Numbered from the stretch's first letter, positions 25,730 through 34,223 are shown. The stretch: 41,918 bases of DNA from Streptomyces sp. MBT65 (GCF_016612545.1 NZ_JAENRY010000054.1:1-41918); one strand, 5' to 3'. Numbers and translations are program-made. Notes: a model not told the origin generated them from the sequence alone.

Positions 25730-25876
25730 TCAGTGCTCGGCCGCATGGCCGTCCTTGACCTCGGCCGCTCGGCCGACCCTGATCCCGATCGTGCGGTCGT
25801 CCGCGCCGACCCGGGCCCGGTGGCGGCCGTCGGCATCCGTGTCCTCCAACGTGGCACAGCACGGCCAGCCCCGCAC
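25730..25876 (-). CDS. Small hypothetical ORF, possible gene remnant
   Basis: A 48-codon frame runs from GTG 25876 to a TGA at 25730, with strong G/C bias at third positions. It contains the protein-like stretch DDRTIGIRVGRAAEVKDGH. A stop lies just upstream of the GTG and no ribosome binding site is visible. It may be the C-terminal remnant of a decayed gene once upstream of the alcohol dehydrogenase. No family is recognised. Confidence 0.3.
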   Translation of the reverse strand: MRGWPCCATLEDTDADGRHRARVGADDRTIGIRVGRAAEVKDGHAAEH

Positions 25877-25928
25877 CCCCGCGGCTCACCGGGCGTCCCG
25901 GAGCGGGCTCGCATAGACTCTCCGGGTC

Positions 25929-28280
25929 ATGCACAGCCCCCGCGAGCCCCACGTCCCCGACGCCTACGTCCGTGTCCGCGGCGCCCGCGAGCACAATCTC
26001 CAGGGCGTCGACGTCGACATCCCGCGGGACGTGTTGACCGTGTTCACAGGCGTCTCCGGCTCCGGGAAGTCGTCCCTCGCCTTCGGCACGATCTACGCGG
26101 AGGCCCAGCGCCGCTACTTCGAGTCGGTGGCGCCGTACGCCCGCAGACTGATCCATCAGGTGGGCGCGCCGAAGGTCGCCGAGATCAGCGGCCTGCCGCC
26201 CGCGGTCTCGCTCCAGCAGCGCCGCTCGACGCCCACCTCCCGTTCCTCGGTGGGCACGGTCACCAACCTCTCCAATTCGCTCCGGATGCTGTTCTCCCGC
26301 GCCGGCGACTATCCGCCCGGCGCCGAACGCCTCGACTCGGACGCCTTCTCCCCCAACACGGCGGCGGGCGCGTGCCCGGAGTGCCACGGTCTCGGCCGGG
26401 TGCACCGCACGACCGAGGAGTCCCTGGTCCCCGACCCCTCCCTGTCGATCCGCGAGGGCGCGATCGCCGCGTGGCCGGGCGCATGGCAGGGCAAGAACCT
26501 GCGCGACATCCTGGACACCCTCGGCCACGACGTGGACGTGCCGTGGCGCGAACTCCCCTCCGAGCAGCGGGAGTGGATCCTCTTCACGGACGAGCAGCCG
26601 GTGGTCACGGTCCATCCGGTGCGGGACGCCGACCGCATCCAACGCCCCTACCAGGGCACGTACATGAGCGCCCGCCGCTACGTCATGAAGACCTTCTCCG
26701 ACACGAAGAGCCCGACCCTGCGGGCGAAGGCGGAACGCTTCCTGACGAGCACCCCCTGCCCGGTGTGCAAAGGCCGCAGACTGCGGGCCGAGGCCCTGGC
26801 CGTCACGGTCGCGGGCCGCACGATCGCCGACCTGGCCGCGCTCCCGCTGGCGGAGTTGGCGGGCACGCCGGTCGGCACCTCGGAGGCGGCCCGCGTCCTG
26901 ACCGAGGACCTCACCTCCCGTATCGCACCGATCCTCGAACTCGGCCTCGGCTACCTCAGCCTGGACCGCGCGACCCCCACCCTCTCGGCGGGCGAGCTCC
27001 AACGACTGCGCCTGGCGACCCAGTTGAGGTCCGGCCTCTTCGGAGTCGTCTACGTCCTCGACGAACCGTCCGCCGGCCTGCACCCCGCGGACACCGAGGC
27101 CCTGCTGACGGTGCTGGACCGGCTCAGGTCGGCGGGCAACTCGGTGTTCGTGGTGGAGCACCACCTGGACGTCATGCGCGCCGCCGACTGGCTGGTGGAC
27201 GTGGGCCCGCTGGCCGGCGAGCACGGCGGGCGGATCCTGCACAGCGGACCGGTGGCCGAGCTGGCGACGGTGGCGGAGTCGGCGACGGCCCGCTTCCTCT
27301 TCGACCGCTCCCCCGCCCCGGCCCGCGAAGTCCGGTCACCGCGCGGCGAGTTGAAGGTCGGCCCGATCACCCGGCACAACCTGCGGGACGTGACGGCCGA
27401 GTTCCCCCTAGGCGTGTTCACCGCGGTCACCGGCGTCTCCGGCTCCGGCAAGTCCACGCTCATCGGCGAGATCACCGAGGAACTGCCCGGCGTGGGACGC
27501 CTGGTGTCCGTCGACCAGAAACCCATCGGCCGCACCCCACGCTCGAACCTCGCCACCTACACCGGCCTCTTCGACGTCGTCCGCAAGGTCTTCGCGACCA
27601 CCGACGAGGCACGCCAACGGGGTTACGGCGTCGGCCGGTTCTCCTTCAACGTGCCCGGCGGCCGCTGCGAGACCTGCCAGGGCGAGGGATTCGTGAGCGT
27701 CGAGCTGCTCTTCCTCCCGAGCACCTACGCCCCCTGCCCGGACTGCGGCGGGGCACGCTACAACCCCGAGACACTCCAGGTGACGTACCGGGGACGGAAC
27801 ATCGCGCAGATCCTCGACCTGACGGTGGAGAGCGCGGCGGACTTCTTCGCGGACACGGACACTCCGGCCGTGTCCCGCAGCCTCACCACCCTCCTGGACG
27901 TGGGCCTCGGCTATCTGCACCTGGGCCAGCCCGCCACCGAGTTGTCCGGCGGCGAGGCCCAACGCATCAAACTGGCCACCGAGTTGCAGCGCACCCACCG
28001 CACCCACACCCTCTACCTCCTCGACGAACCGACCACCGGCCTCCACCCGGCCGACGTCGAGGTCCTCCTCCGCCAGCTCCACGGCCTGGTGGACGCCGGC
28101 CACACCGTGGTGGTCGTCGAGCACGACATGGCGGTGGTGGCGGGCGCGGACTGGGTGATCGACTTGGGGCCGGGTGGCGGAGAGAAGGGCGGCCGCATCG
28201 TGGCAGCGGGCCCGCCGAGGAAGATGGCGGTGGCGGAGGGAAGTGCTACGGCGCCCTATCTGGCAAGCGCGCTCGCCTAG
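25929..28280 (+). CDS. UvrA paralogue (UvrA2/DrrC-like ABC protein)
   Basis: This 783-aa soluble tandem ABC ATPase is of the UvrA type. Walker A loops GVSGSGKSS (about 41-49) and GVSGSGKST (about 503-511) match UvrA. The signatures are LSAGELQRLRLA (about 352, a variant) and LSGGEAQRIKLA (about 672). Zinc-binding CxxC pairs occur in CPECHGLG, CPVCKG, CETCQGEG and CPDCGGARY. It is well short of housekeeping UvrA (about 950 aa), as in UvrA2/DrrC proteins that lack the UvrB-binding domain. Such paralogues protect against DNA-binding drugs or bulky lesions. TAGACT at 25914-25919 lies 9 nt before the ATG, so the leader is very short or absent. Confidence 0.87.
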   Translation: MHSPREPHVPDAYVRVRGAREHNLQGVDVDIPRDVLTVFTGVSGSGKSSLAFGTIYAEAQRRYFESVAPYARRLIHQVGAPKVAEISGLPPAVSLQQRRSTPTSRSSVGTVTNLSNSLRMLFSRAGDYPPGAERLDSDAFSPNTAAGACPECHGLGRVHRTTEESLVPDPSLSIREGAIAAWPGAWQGKNLRDILDTLGHDVDVPWRELPSEQREWILFTDEQPVVTVHPVRDADRIQRPYQGTYMSARRYVMKTFSDTKSPTLRAKAERFLTSTPCPVCKGRRLRAEALAVTVAGRTIADLAALPLAELAGTPVGTSEAARVLTEDLTSRIAPILELGLGYLSLDRATPTLSAGELQRLRLATQLRSGLFGVVYVLDEPSAGLHPADTEALLTVLDRLRSAGNSVFVVEHHLDVMRAADWLVDVGPLAGEHGGRILHSGPVAELATVAESATARFLFDRSPAPAREVRSPRGELKVGPITRHNLRDVTAEFPLGVFTAVTGVSGSGKSTLIGEITEELPGVGRLVSVDQKPIGRTPRSNLATYTGLFDVVRKVFATTDEARQRGYGVGRFSFNVPGGRCETCQGEGFVSVELLFLPSTYAPCPDCGGARYNPETLQVTYRGRNIAQILDLTVESAADFFADTDTPAVSRSLTTLLDVGLGYLHLGQPATELSGGEAQRIKLATELQRTHRTHTLYLLDEPTTGLHPADVEVLLRQLHGLVDAGHTVVVVEHDMAVVAGADWVIDLGPGGGEKGGRIVAAGPPRKMAVAEGSATAPYLASALA

Positions 28281-28282
28281 TT

Positions 28283-28300
28283 GCCCCTGCTTTCAGGGGC
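28283..28300. terminator. Bidirectional hairpin between uvrA-like and AlaRS-like genes
   Basis: GCCCCTG (28283-28289) and CAGGGGC (28294-28300) form a perfect 7-bp stem with loop CTTT. It sits 2 nt after the UvrA-type stop and about 18 nt beyond the convergent AlaRS-like stop, so it can serve both. Confidence 0.6.
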
Positions 28301-28317
28301 GCCTGGCGTCCGCGGTG

Positions 28318-29481
28318 CTAGCTCAACAGACCGGCCACCAACTCACGGGGCAACCCATGAGTGTCGTGCAGATAGTGATAGTCCTCCTCACTCAGCGGCC
28401 CTCGGAACTCCGGCCGGGACAACACCCGCCGCCCCCGCTCGAGAAGCCGCCCGAACCGCCGCTCCTCGTCGAGAAGAACCTCCCGCACGATGCCGGTTCC
28501 CAGCGACTGCCGAAAATGGTCCACCGTGTGCTCGACGAGCTCGACCGGCAGATCGGACACCGTACGCGAGGGATCGTCCCGCCGCAGAACCGTCAGCAAC
28601 CGCCGCACAAGCCGTCGTAGAACATACCCACGCCCGGTGTTGGAGGGCCGCACCCCGTCCCCGACGACCACGACGCTCGACCGCAGATGGTCGCAGACCA
28701 CCCGCAGCGACTGTTCGTCCAGGTCCCACAGCAGTGGAATCGTCCGCATCCACGGCTCGAACAGGTCCGTCTCATAGACCGATCGCCGGCCCTGGAGGAC
28801 GGACACAAGTCGCTCCAGGCCCATGCCCGTGTCGACGTCGACCTGCCGCAGCGGCCCGAGCCCGCCGTCCTCGCCCCGTTCGTAGCGCATGTGGACGTGG
28901 TTCCAGATCTCCACCCAGCGCGGGTCGGTGGTCGGGCGGCCCTCCGGTGGGCCGTCGCCGGTCCAGAAGAAGATCTCGGAGTCGGGGCCGCAGGGGCCGA
29001 CCGTGCCGTTGGACCACCAGTTCTCGTCCCGGGTCGACTCCACCGGCAGGCCCAACTCCCGCCAGGTGCGCAGCGATTCGAGGTCGGGGCCGACCTGTTC
29101 GTCGCCGCCGAAGACGGTGACGTAGAGCTTCTCCTGTGGGATGCCGAAGCCGTCCCGCAGGAGTTCGTGGCCCCAGCGCAGGCTCTGCGGGTGGTCGTAG
29201 TCGCCGAGCGACCAGGAGCCGAGCATCTCGAACACGGTCAGGTGGGTGACGTCGCCGATCTCGTCGAGGTCGGTGGTGCGCAGACAGCGTTGGACGTTGA
29301 CCAGGCGGCGCCCCTGTGGATGGGGGCGGCCCTGGAGGTACGGCGTGAGGGGGTGCATTCCGGAGGTGGTGAAGAGGACCGGGTCCGAGGGCGGTGGCAG
29401 GAGAGTGCTGCCGGTGATCGGCTCGTGTCCGCGTTCGCGGTAGAAGTCGAGGAAGGTGCGGACGATGTCGTCGGTGTTCAT
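28318..29481 (-). CDS. Stand-alone alanyl-tRNA-synthetase-like catalytic core
   Basis: This 387-aa class II synthetase paralogue corresponds to the N-terminal part of AlaRS (full enzyme about 880 aa). It lacks the editing domain and C-Ala. Visible AlaRS blocks: FTTSGMHPLTPYLQG (about 37-51), VQRCLRTTDLDEIGD with HLTVFEMLGSWSLGDY (motif 2, 63-95), GTVGPCGPDSEIFF (159-172), DVDTGMGLERL (motif 3, 215-225) and GRGYVLRRLVRRLL (283-296). The usual RAGGKHND is replaced by RTTDLDEIGD. It ends shortly after a DTHGLPRELV motif. It follows olsA on the same strand after 119 bp. It may make alanyl-adenylate or Ala-tRNA, or charge a non-tRNA acceptor. Confidence 0.85.
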   Translation of the reverse strand: MNTDDIVRTFLDFYRERGHEPITGSTLLPPPSDPVLFTTSGMHPLTPYLQGRPHPQGRRLVNVQRCLRTTDLDEIGDVTHLTVFEMLGSWSLGDYDHPQSLRWGHELLRDGFGIPQEKLYVTVFGGDEQVGPDLESLRTWRELGLPVESTRDENWWSNGTVGPCGPDSEIFFWTGDGPPEGRPTTDPRWVEIWNHVHMRYERGEDGGLGPLRQVDVDTGMGLERLVSVLQGRRSVYETDLFEPWMRTIPLLWDLDEQSLRVVCDHLRSSVVVVGDGVRPSNTGRGYVLRRLVRRLLTVLRRDDPSRTVSDLPVELVEHTVDHFRQSLGTGIVREVLLDEERRFGRLLERGRRVLSRPEFRGPLSEEDYHYLHDTHGLPRELVAGLLS

Positions 29482-29559
29482 GGCGGTGGGTCCTTCGGGT
29501 CGGGTGGAGACCGGAAAGGAACCGCGGGGAGACCTGCGAAGAGGCTGGAAACGACACGT

Positions 29560-29586
29560 CCCGGCGGTCCGTTTCCGGCCGCCGGG
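29560..29586 (-). terminator. GC hairpin between olsA and the AlaRS-like gene
   Basis: Arms at 29560-29567 and 29579-29586 (CCCGGCGG/CCGCCGGG) form a perfect 8-bp stem with an 11-nt loop. It lies 14 nt after the olsA stop and about 80 nt before the AlaRS-like start, so it could end or attenuate transcription between them. Confidence 0.4.
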
Positions 29587-29600
29587 AGAGGTCTGTGAGG

Positions 29601-30539
29601 TCAGGCGTCGGCGGCCGGCGAGCTGGTCGCTCGCGCGGTCGCGGTGCCGGTGTGCCTGATGATCCTCATGGACGCCACGCTAACAGGACGCCTCCGCGCC
29701 GTCCTGCGGATTTTCAGCGGGGCCTGCGCCACCGAGGTGCAGTGGTCCTGGTGCTGAGGTTGAGCGGTCACCCCGGCCTGGGCCGCGTGGGCGAGGGAGC
29801 GGCGGTCGGGGTGGCTGCCGGGCGCGATGGTCTCGCCCACCTCGACCTCGGCGATCAGTCCGCGTGCCGACACCACCCGCCACACCGAGGTGAGCAGGGA
29901 GTCGCTGCCGACGAAGGCGGGTGCGGTGCTGGCGGTACCCCCGTCGGTGAGGTAGTGCAGGCCGACGGGCTGGACGGGTACTCCGGCGTCGAGCGCGGCC
30001 TGGAAGACGGCCCGCCGGAAGTGTCCCTGCGCCCGGCCGCACCAGGTGCTGCCCTCGGGGAAGACGGCGACCGCTCCGCCGGCGCGCAGGGCGCCCGCGA
30101 TGGAGGCGACCGTCTCGGGCAGGGCCCGCAGCCGGTCGCGGTCGATGAAGAGGGCGCCGCTGCCGGCGGTGAGCGTGCCGGCGACGGGCCAGTGCCGGAT
30201 CTCGGCCTTGGCCAGCATCCGGGCGGGGCGGACGGCGGCCAGCAGCGGGATGTCCAGCCACGAGATGTGGTTGGCGACCAGCAGCAGCCCGCCGGTGGAC
30301 GTGGTGGTGCCGGTGATGCGCAGCCGGATGCCGGCGGACCGGACGATCGTCCGGCACCACCAGCGCACCGCGCGGGCCGGGATCCGGCTGCCGACGGGGG
30401 TGAGCGCGGCCCCGACGGCCACCACGACCAGGACGGTCACGAAGCGCAGCACGGCGCGCGGTACGGCCGTGACGGACCCCTTCGACTCGATGCACGCCCT
30501 GGGGGTGCAGGGCGCGCTGGGCAGCCAGACGCTCATCAC
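29601..30539 (-). CDS. olsA: Lyso-ornithine lipid acyltransferase OlsA (PlsC family)
   Basis: This 312-aa membrane-associated acyltransferase has the acyl-acceptor motif NHISWLDI (HX4D), the FPEGSTWCG motif and an N-terminal hydrophobic helix (VLRFVTVLVVVAVGAALTPV). By itself it would be called a 1-acylglycerol-3-phosphate acyltransferase. Overlap with an OlsB-type gene makes O-acylation of lyso-ornithine lipid more likely. The start is GTG 30539 or ATG 30536; both overlap the olsB stop. The C-terminal 40 residues or so are Arg/Ala/Thr-rich and look extra to the family. Confidence 0.82.
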   Translation of the reverse strand: MMSVWLPSAPCTPRACIESKGSVTAVPRAVLRFVTVLVVVAVGAALTPVGSRIPARAVRWWCRTIVRSAGIRLRITGTTTSTGGLLLVANHISWLDIPLLAAVRPARMLAKAEIRHWPVAGTLTAGSGALFIDRDRLRALPETVASIAGALRAGGAVAVFPEGSTWCGRAQGHFRRAVFQAALDAGVPVQPVGLHYLTDGGTASTAPAFVGSDSLLTSVWRVVSARGLIAEVEVGETIAPGSHPDRRSLAHAAQAGVTAQPQHQDHCTSVAQAPLKIRRTARRRPVSVASMRIIRHTGTATARATSSPAADA

Positions 30540-31309
30540 GCCGGGACGAGCGAGAGGAAGTGCCGCAGATAGCGCGGGTTGACCCGGCGCATCGACAGCA
30601 GCACGTACAGGTCGGCGACCCCGAAGTCCGGGTCGTGGGCGGGCTCGCCGCAGACCCAGGCGCCGAGGCGGACGTATCCGCGCAGCAGCGGCGGGAGTTC
30701 GACGCGCTCAGTGGGGCGGGTCACGCCGTCGGCGCTCCAGGGCAGCAGCGGTCGTACCCGGAACTCCTCGGGGGCGAGGTGCTTGGCACTGACCCGGTCC
30801 CAGGTGCCGGCGGCTAGGGCGCCGCCGTCGGCCAGCGGGATGGAGCAGCAGCCGGCGAGCCAGTCGTGGCCGCGGTCGACCATGTAGCGGGCGATGCCGG
30901 CCCAGATGAGGCCGATGACCGCGCCGTCGCGGTGGTCGGGGTGGACGCAGGAGCGGCCGACCTCGACGAGGCCCGGGCGGATCGAGTCGAGGGGGGCGAG
31001 GTCGAACTCGCTCTCCGAGTAGAGCCGTCCGGCGACCGCGGCGCGCTCGGGCGGCAGCAGCCGGTAGGTGCCGACCACCTGCCCGGTGACCGTGTCGCGG
31101 ACGAGGAGGTGGTCGCAGTACGCGTCGAAGGCGTCCACGTCCAGGCCGGGCTCCGGGCTGGACAGGTGGGCGCCCATCTCCCCGGCGAAGACGTCGTGCC
31201 GCAGCCGCTGCGCGGCGCGTACGTCGTCCTCGTCTCGGGCGAGCGTGACGGTGTAGCGGGTGGGCGCGGCAGGCTGCGGGGGACGGTCGAGCGTGGATAC
31301 GCCTGTCAT
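30536..31309 (-). CDS. olsB: L-ornithine N-alpha-acyltransferase OlsB (GNAT)
   Basis: This 257-aa GNAT-fold acyltransferase is of the OlsB/hemolysin-like group. Typical pieces are RLRHDVFAGEMGA, FDAYCDHLLVRD, VVGTYRLLPP and the acyl-binding block VEVGRSCVHPDHRDGAVIG. OlsB adds a 3-hydroxyacyl chain from acyl-ACP to ornithine. The ATG has AGGAGAG just upstream. It begins the olsB-olsA(-AlaRS-like) run and lies behind the sdh terminator. Ornithine lipids are phosphorus-free membrane lipids. Confidence 0.82.
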   Translation of the reverse strand: MTGVSTLDRPPQPAAPTRYTVTLARDEDDVRAAQRLRHDVFAGEMGAHLSSPEPGLDVDAFDAYCDHLLVRDTVTGQVVGTYRLLPPERAAVAGRLYSESEFDLAPLDSIRPGLVEVGRSCVHPDHRDGAVIGLIWAGIARYMVDRGHDWLAGCCSIPLADGGALAAGTWDRVSAKHLAPEEFRVRPLLPWSADGVTRPTERVELPPLLRGYVRLGAWVCGEPAHDPDFGVADLYVLLSMRRVNPRYLRHFLSLVPA

Positions 31310-31446
31310 GGCTCTCTCCTGGTCACGGGCCGGGGCCGGCTCGGCGGCGAGCGGTGCCGCCTTACCTGTTGTGCCGACGCCGGCTGTCCGTGGTGTGACC
31401 CGCGAAGAGAGAGGCGATGTGGGGTTGTTGAATGCCAGGGGTGCTT

Positions 31447-31482
31447 GGCGGAGCCGGGGTCGAGCACCACTCCGGCTCCGCC
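31447..31482 (-). terminator. Terminator of the sdhCAB operon
   Basis: Arms at 31447-31457 and 31472-31482 pair perfectly over 11 bp (GGCGGAGCCGG/CCGGCTCCGCC), and the stem can extend inward by a wobble and two pairs. It lies about 40 nt after the sdhB stop and before the olsB promoter region. Confidence 0.7.
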
Positions 31483-31523
31483 CGTTCGCACCCTGCCGGC
31501 GAACGTTCCGTGAGCTGGGACGT

Positions 31524-32273
31524 CTAGCGCTTGGCCACCTTGCGCGTCGCCCGCAGCCATTCCTTGTTCATCCCTGTGATGGACACCAGCGGGATGCCCT
31601 TCGGGCAGGCGGTGGCGCACTCGCCGGCCAGCGTGCAGCCGCCGAAGCCCTCCTCGTCCATCTGCGCGACCATGTCCAGCACCCGCGTCTCGCGCTCGGG
31701 GGCGCCCTGCGGGAGGACGTTGAGGTGGTTGATCTTGGCGGAGGTGAACAGCATCGCCGCACCGTTCGGACACGCGGCCACGCATGCCCCGCAGCCGATG
31801 CACTCGGCGTGCTCGAAGGCGAAGTCGGCGTCCGGTTTGGGCACGGCGGTGGCGTGTGCCTCGGGGGCCGCGCCGGTCGGGGCGGTGATGTAGCCGCCCG
31901 CCTGGATGATCCGGTCGAAGGCCGAGCGGTCCACGACGAGGTCCTTGACGACCGGGAACGCGGAGGCGCGCCACGGCTCGATGTCGATCGTGTCGCCGTC
32001 CTCGAAGGACCGCATGTGGAGTTGGCAGGTGGTGGTGCGCTCGGGGCCGTGCGCGTCGCCGTTGATGACCAGACTGCACGCGCCGCAGATGCCCTCGCGG
32101 CAGTCGTGGTCGAAGGCGACCGGGTCCTCGCCCTTGAGGATGAGTTCCTCGTTGAGGGTGTCGAGCATCTCCAGGAACGACATGTCCGTGGAGATTCCGT
32201 CCACTTGGTAGGTGGACATGGCGCCTTCGGCGTCTGCGTTGCGTTGCCGCCAGACGCGCAGGGTGAGCTTCAT
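31524..32273 (-). CDS. sdhB: Succinate dehydrogenase/fumarate reductase iron-sulfur subunit
   Basis: This 249-aa subunit carries electrons from the flavoprotein to the quinone site. The [2Fe-2S] ligands lie in CREGICGAC with a later Cys in TTTCQLH. CIGCGACVAACPNG and CTLAGECATACPKG hold the other two clusters. ATG 32273 overlaps the sdhA stop (ATGA), which fixes the start although the frame is open further upstream. It is the last gene of sdhCAB. Confidence 0.93.
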   Translation of the reverse strand: MKLTLRVWRQRNADAEGAMSTYQVDGISTDMSFLEMLDTLNEELILKGEDPVAFDHDCREGICGACSLVINGDAHGPERTTTCQLHMRSFEDGDTIDIEPWRASAFPVVKDLVVDRSAFDRIIQAGGYITAPTGAAPEAHATAVPKPDADFAFEHAECIGCGACVAACPNGAAMLFTSAKINHLNVLPQGAPERETRVLDMVAQMDEEGFGGCTLAGECATACPKGIPLVSITGMNKEWLRATRKVAKR

Positions 32274-34222
32274 GCGTAGCTCCGCTGAGTGGGGTGGACG
32301 TACTCGAAGACCAGGTCTTCCTTGTGCAGTACGGGAGATGAGCCGGTGCCGGTGAACTCCCAGGCGGCCGCGTAGCCGAACTCCTCGTCCCTGCGCGCCG
32401 CTTCGCCGTCCGGGGTCTGCGACTCCTCGCGGAAGTGGCCGCCGCAGGACTCGGCGCGGTTGAGCGCGTCGAGGCACATCAGCTCGGCGAGTTCGAGGTA
32501 GTCGACGACGCGGTTCGCCTTCTCCAGCGACTGGTTGAACTCCTCGCCGGTGCCCGGGACCTTGATCCGCCGCCAGAACTCCTCGCGGATCTGCGGGATG
32601 CGTTCCAGCGCCTTGCGCAGTCCGCTGTCGGTGCGGGCCATGCCGCAGAACTCCCACATGAGTTCGCCGAGTTCACGGTGGAAGGAGTCCGGGGTGCGGT
32701 CGCCGTCCACCGCGAGCAGCAGGTTGATGCGGTCCTCGGTCTCGGCCAACACCTCTTGTACGGCGGGGTGTTGGACGCCGATCTCCTCGTGTCCGGGGTG
32801 GCGGGCGAGGTAGTCGTTGATGGTCGCCGGGAGCACGAAGTAGCCGTCGGCGAGGCCCTGCATCAGCGCGGAGGCGCCGAGGCGGTTGGCGCCATGGTCG
32901 GAGAAGTTGGCCTCGCCGATCGCGAACAGGCCCGGGATCGTGGTCTGGAGGTCGTAGTCGACCCACAGTCCGCCCATCGTGTAGTGCACGGCGGGATAGA
33001 TCCGCATGGGGACCGTGTACGGGTCCTCGGCGGTGATCCGGGCGTACATGTCGAAGAGGTTGCCGTACTTCTCCTCGACGGCCTTGCGGCCCAACCGCCG
33101 TATGGCGTCGGCGAAGTCGAGGTAGACGCCCTGCCCCCCGGGGCCGACTCCCCTGCCCTCGTCGCACACGTTCTTCGCGGCGCGGGAGGCGATGTCTCGC
33201 GGCACCAGGTTGCCGAAGGACGGGTAGATGCGCTCCAGGTAGTAGTCGCGCTCGTCCTCGGGGATCTGGTTCGCGGGGCGCTGGTCGCCCTTGGCCTTCG
33301 GCACCCAGATCCGGCCGTCGTTGCGCAACGACTCGCTCATCAGGGTGAGTTTGGACTGGTGCTCGCCGGTTCGCGGGATGCAGGTCGGATGGATCTGCGT
33401 GAAGCACGGGTTGGCGAAGAGCGCGCCGCGCCGGTGCGCCCGCCACACGGCGGTGGCGTTGGAGTTCATGGCGTTCGTCGACAGGTAGAAGACGTTGCCG
33501 TATCCACCGCTGGCGAGGACGACGGCGTCCGCGAAGTAGGTGTCGATACGGCCGCTGATGAGATCGCGCGCCACGATCCCGCGCGCCTTCCCGTCGATGA
33601 CGATCAGGTCGAGCATCTCGGTGCGCGGGTGCATCTCGATGTTGCCCGCGGCGATCTGCCGGGACAGCGCCTGGTAGGCGCCGAGCAGGAGTTGCTGGCC
33701 TGTCTGGCCTCGGGCGTAGAACGTCCGTGACACCTGCACACCGCCGAAGGAGCGGGTGTCGAGGAGGCCGCCGTACTCCCGCGCGAAGGGCACGCCCTGC
33801 GCCACGCACTGGTCGATGATCTCGACCGAGATCTGCGCCAGGCGGTGGACGTTGGACTCCCGCGCCCTGAAGTCGCCGCCCTTGACGGTGTCGTAGAAGA
33901 GGCGGTGGACGGAGTCGCCGTCGTTGCGGTAGTTCTTCGCCGCGTTGATGCCGCCCTGGGCGGCGATCGAGTGGGCGCGGCGCGGGGAGTCCTGGTAGCA
34001 GAACTGGACGACGTGGTAGCCCTGTTCGGCGAGGGTGGCCCCTGCGGAGCCACCCGCGAGGCCGGTGCCGACGACGATCACCGTGTGTTTGCGTCGGTTG
34101 GCCGGGTTGACGAGTTTGGCCTCGAAACGGCGGGTGTCCCAGCGCTCGTTGATCGGGCCGGTCGGGGACTTGGTGTCCGTGACGGGCTCGCCGGTCGTGA
34201 AGTCCGCGTATTCAAGGGCCAT
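32270..34222 (-). CDS. sdhA: Succinate dehydrogenase/fumarate reductase flavoprotein subunit
   Basis: This 650-aa subunit has an FAD-binding Rossmann motif (VVGTGLAGGSAGATLAEQGY), the HSIAAQGGINAA segment whose His normally carries covalent FAD, HPTCIPRTGEHQSKL of the dicarboxylate site, and HYTMGGLWVDYD. It oxidises succinate to fumarate, or the reverse. The length and the single-cytochrome neighbour fit the menaquinone-linked type. The start follows the sdhC stop after 1 nt. Confidence 0.94.
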   Translation of the reverse strand: MALEYADFTTGEPVTDTKSPTGPINERWDTRRFEAKLVNPANRRKHTVIVVGTGLAGGSAGATLAEQGYHVVQFCYQDSPRRAHSIAAQGGINAAKNYRNDGDSVHRLFYDTVKGGDFRARESNVHRLAQISVEIIDQCVAQGVPFAREYGGLLDTRSFGGVQVSRTFYARGQTGQQLLLGAYQALSRQIAAGNIEMHPRTEMLDLIVIDGKARGIVARDLISGRIDTYFADAVVLASGGYGNVFYLSTNAMNSNATAVWRAHRRGALFANPCFTQIHPTCIPRTGEHQSKLTLMSESLRNDGRIWVPKAKGDQRPANQIPEDERDYYLERIYPSFGNLVPRDIASRAAKNVCDEGRGVGPGGQGVYLDFADAIRRLGRKAVEEKYGNLFDMYARITAEDPYTVPMRIYPAVHYTMGGLWVDYDLQTTIPGLFAIGEANFSDHGANRLGASALMQGLADGYFVLPATINDYLARHPGHEEIGVQHPAVQEVLAETEDRINLLLAVDGDRTPDSFHRELGELMWEFCGMARTDSGLRKALERIPQIREEFWRRIKVPGTGEEFNQSLEKANRVVDYLELAELMCLDALNRAESCGGHFREESQTPDGEAARRDEEFGYAAAWEFTGTGSSPVLHKEDLVFEYVHPTQRSYA

Positions 34223-34223
34223 T

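Noticed and set aside
24918..27242. 774-codon minus-strand open frame across the UvrA-type gene
   Set aside because: It is antisense to a clear UvrA paralogue and lacks any domain pattern; it is a GC-bias shadow.
29482..29600. T-box riboswitch before the AlaRS-like gene
   Set aside because: No T-box consensus, specifier loop or antiterminator was visible; only a simple GC hairpin.
32274..32657. Longer N-terminus for the iron-sulfur subunit
   Set aside because: The upstream frame lies inside sdhA and is not ferredoxin-like; ATG 32273 overlaps the sdhA stop in the usual way.
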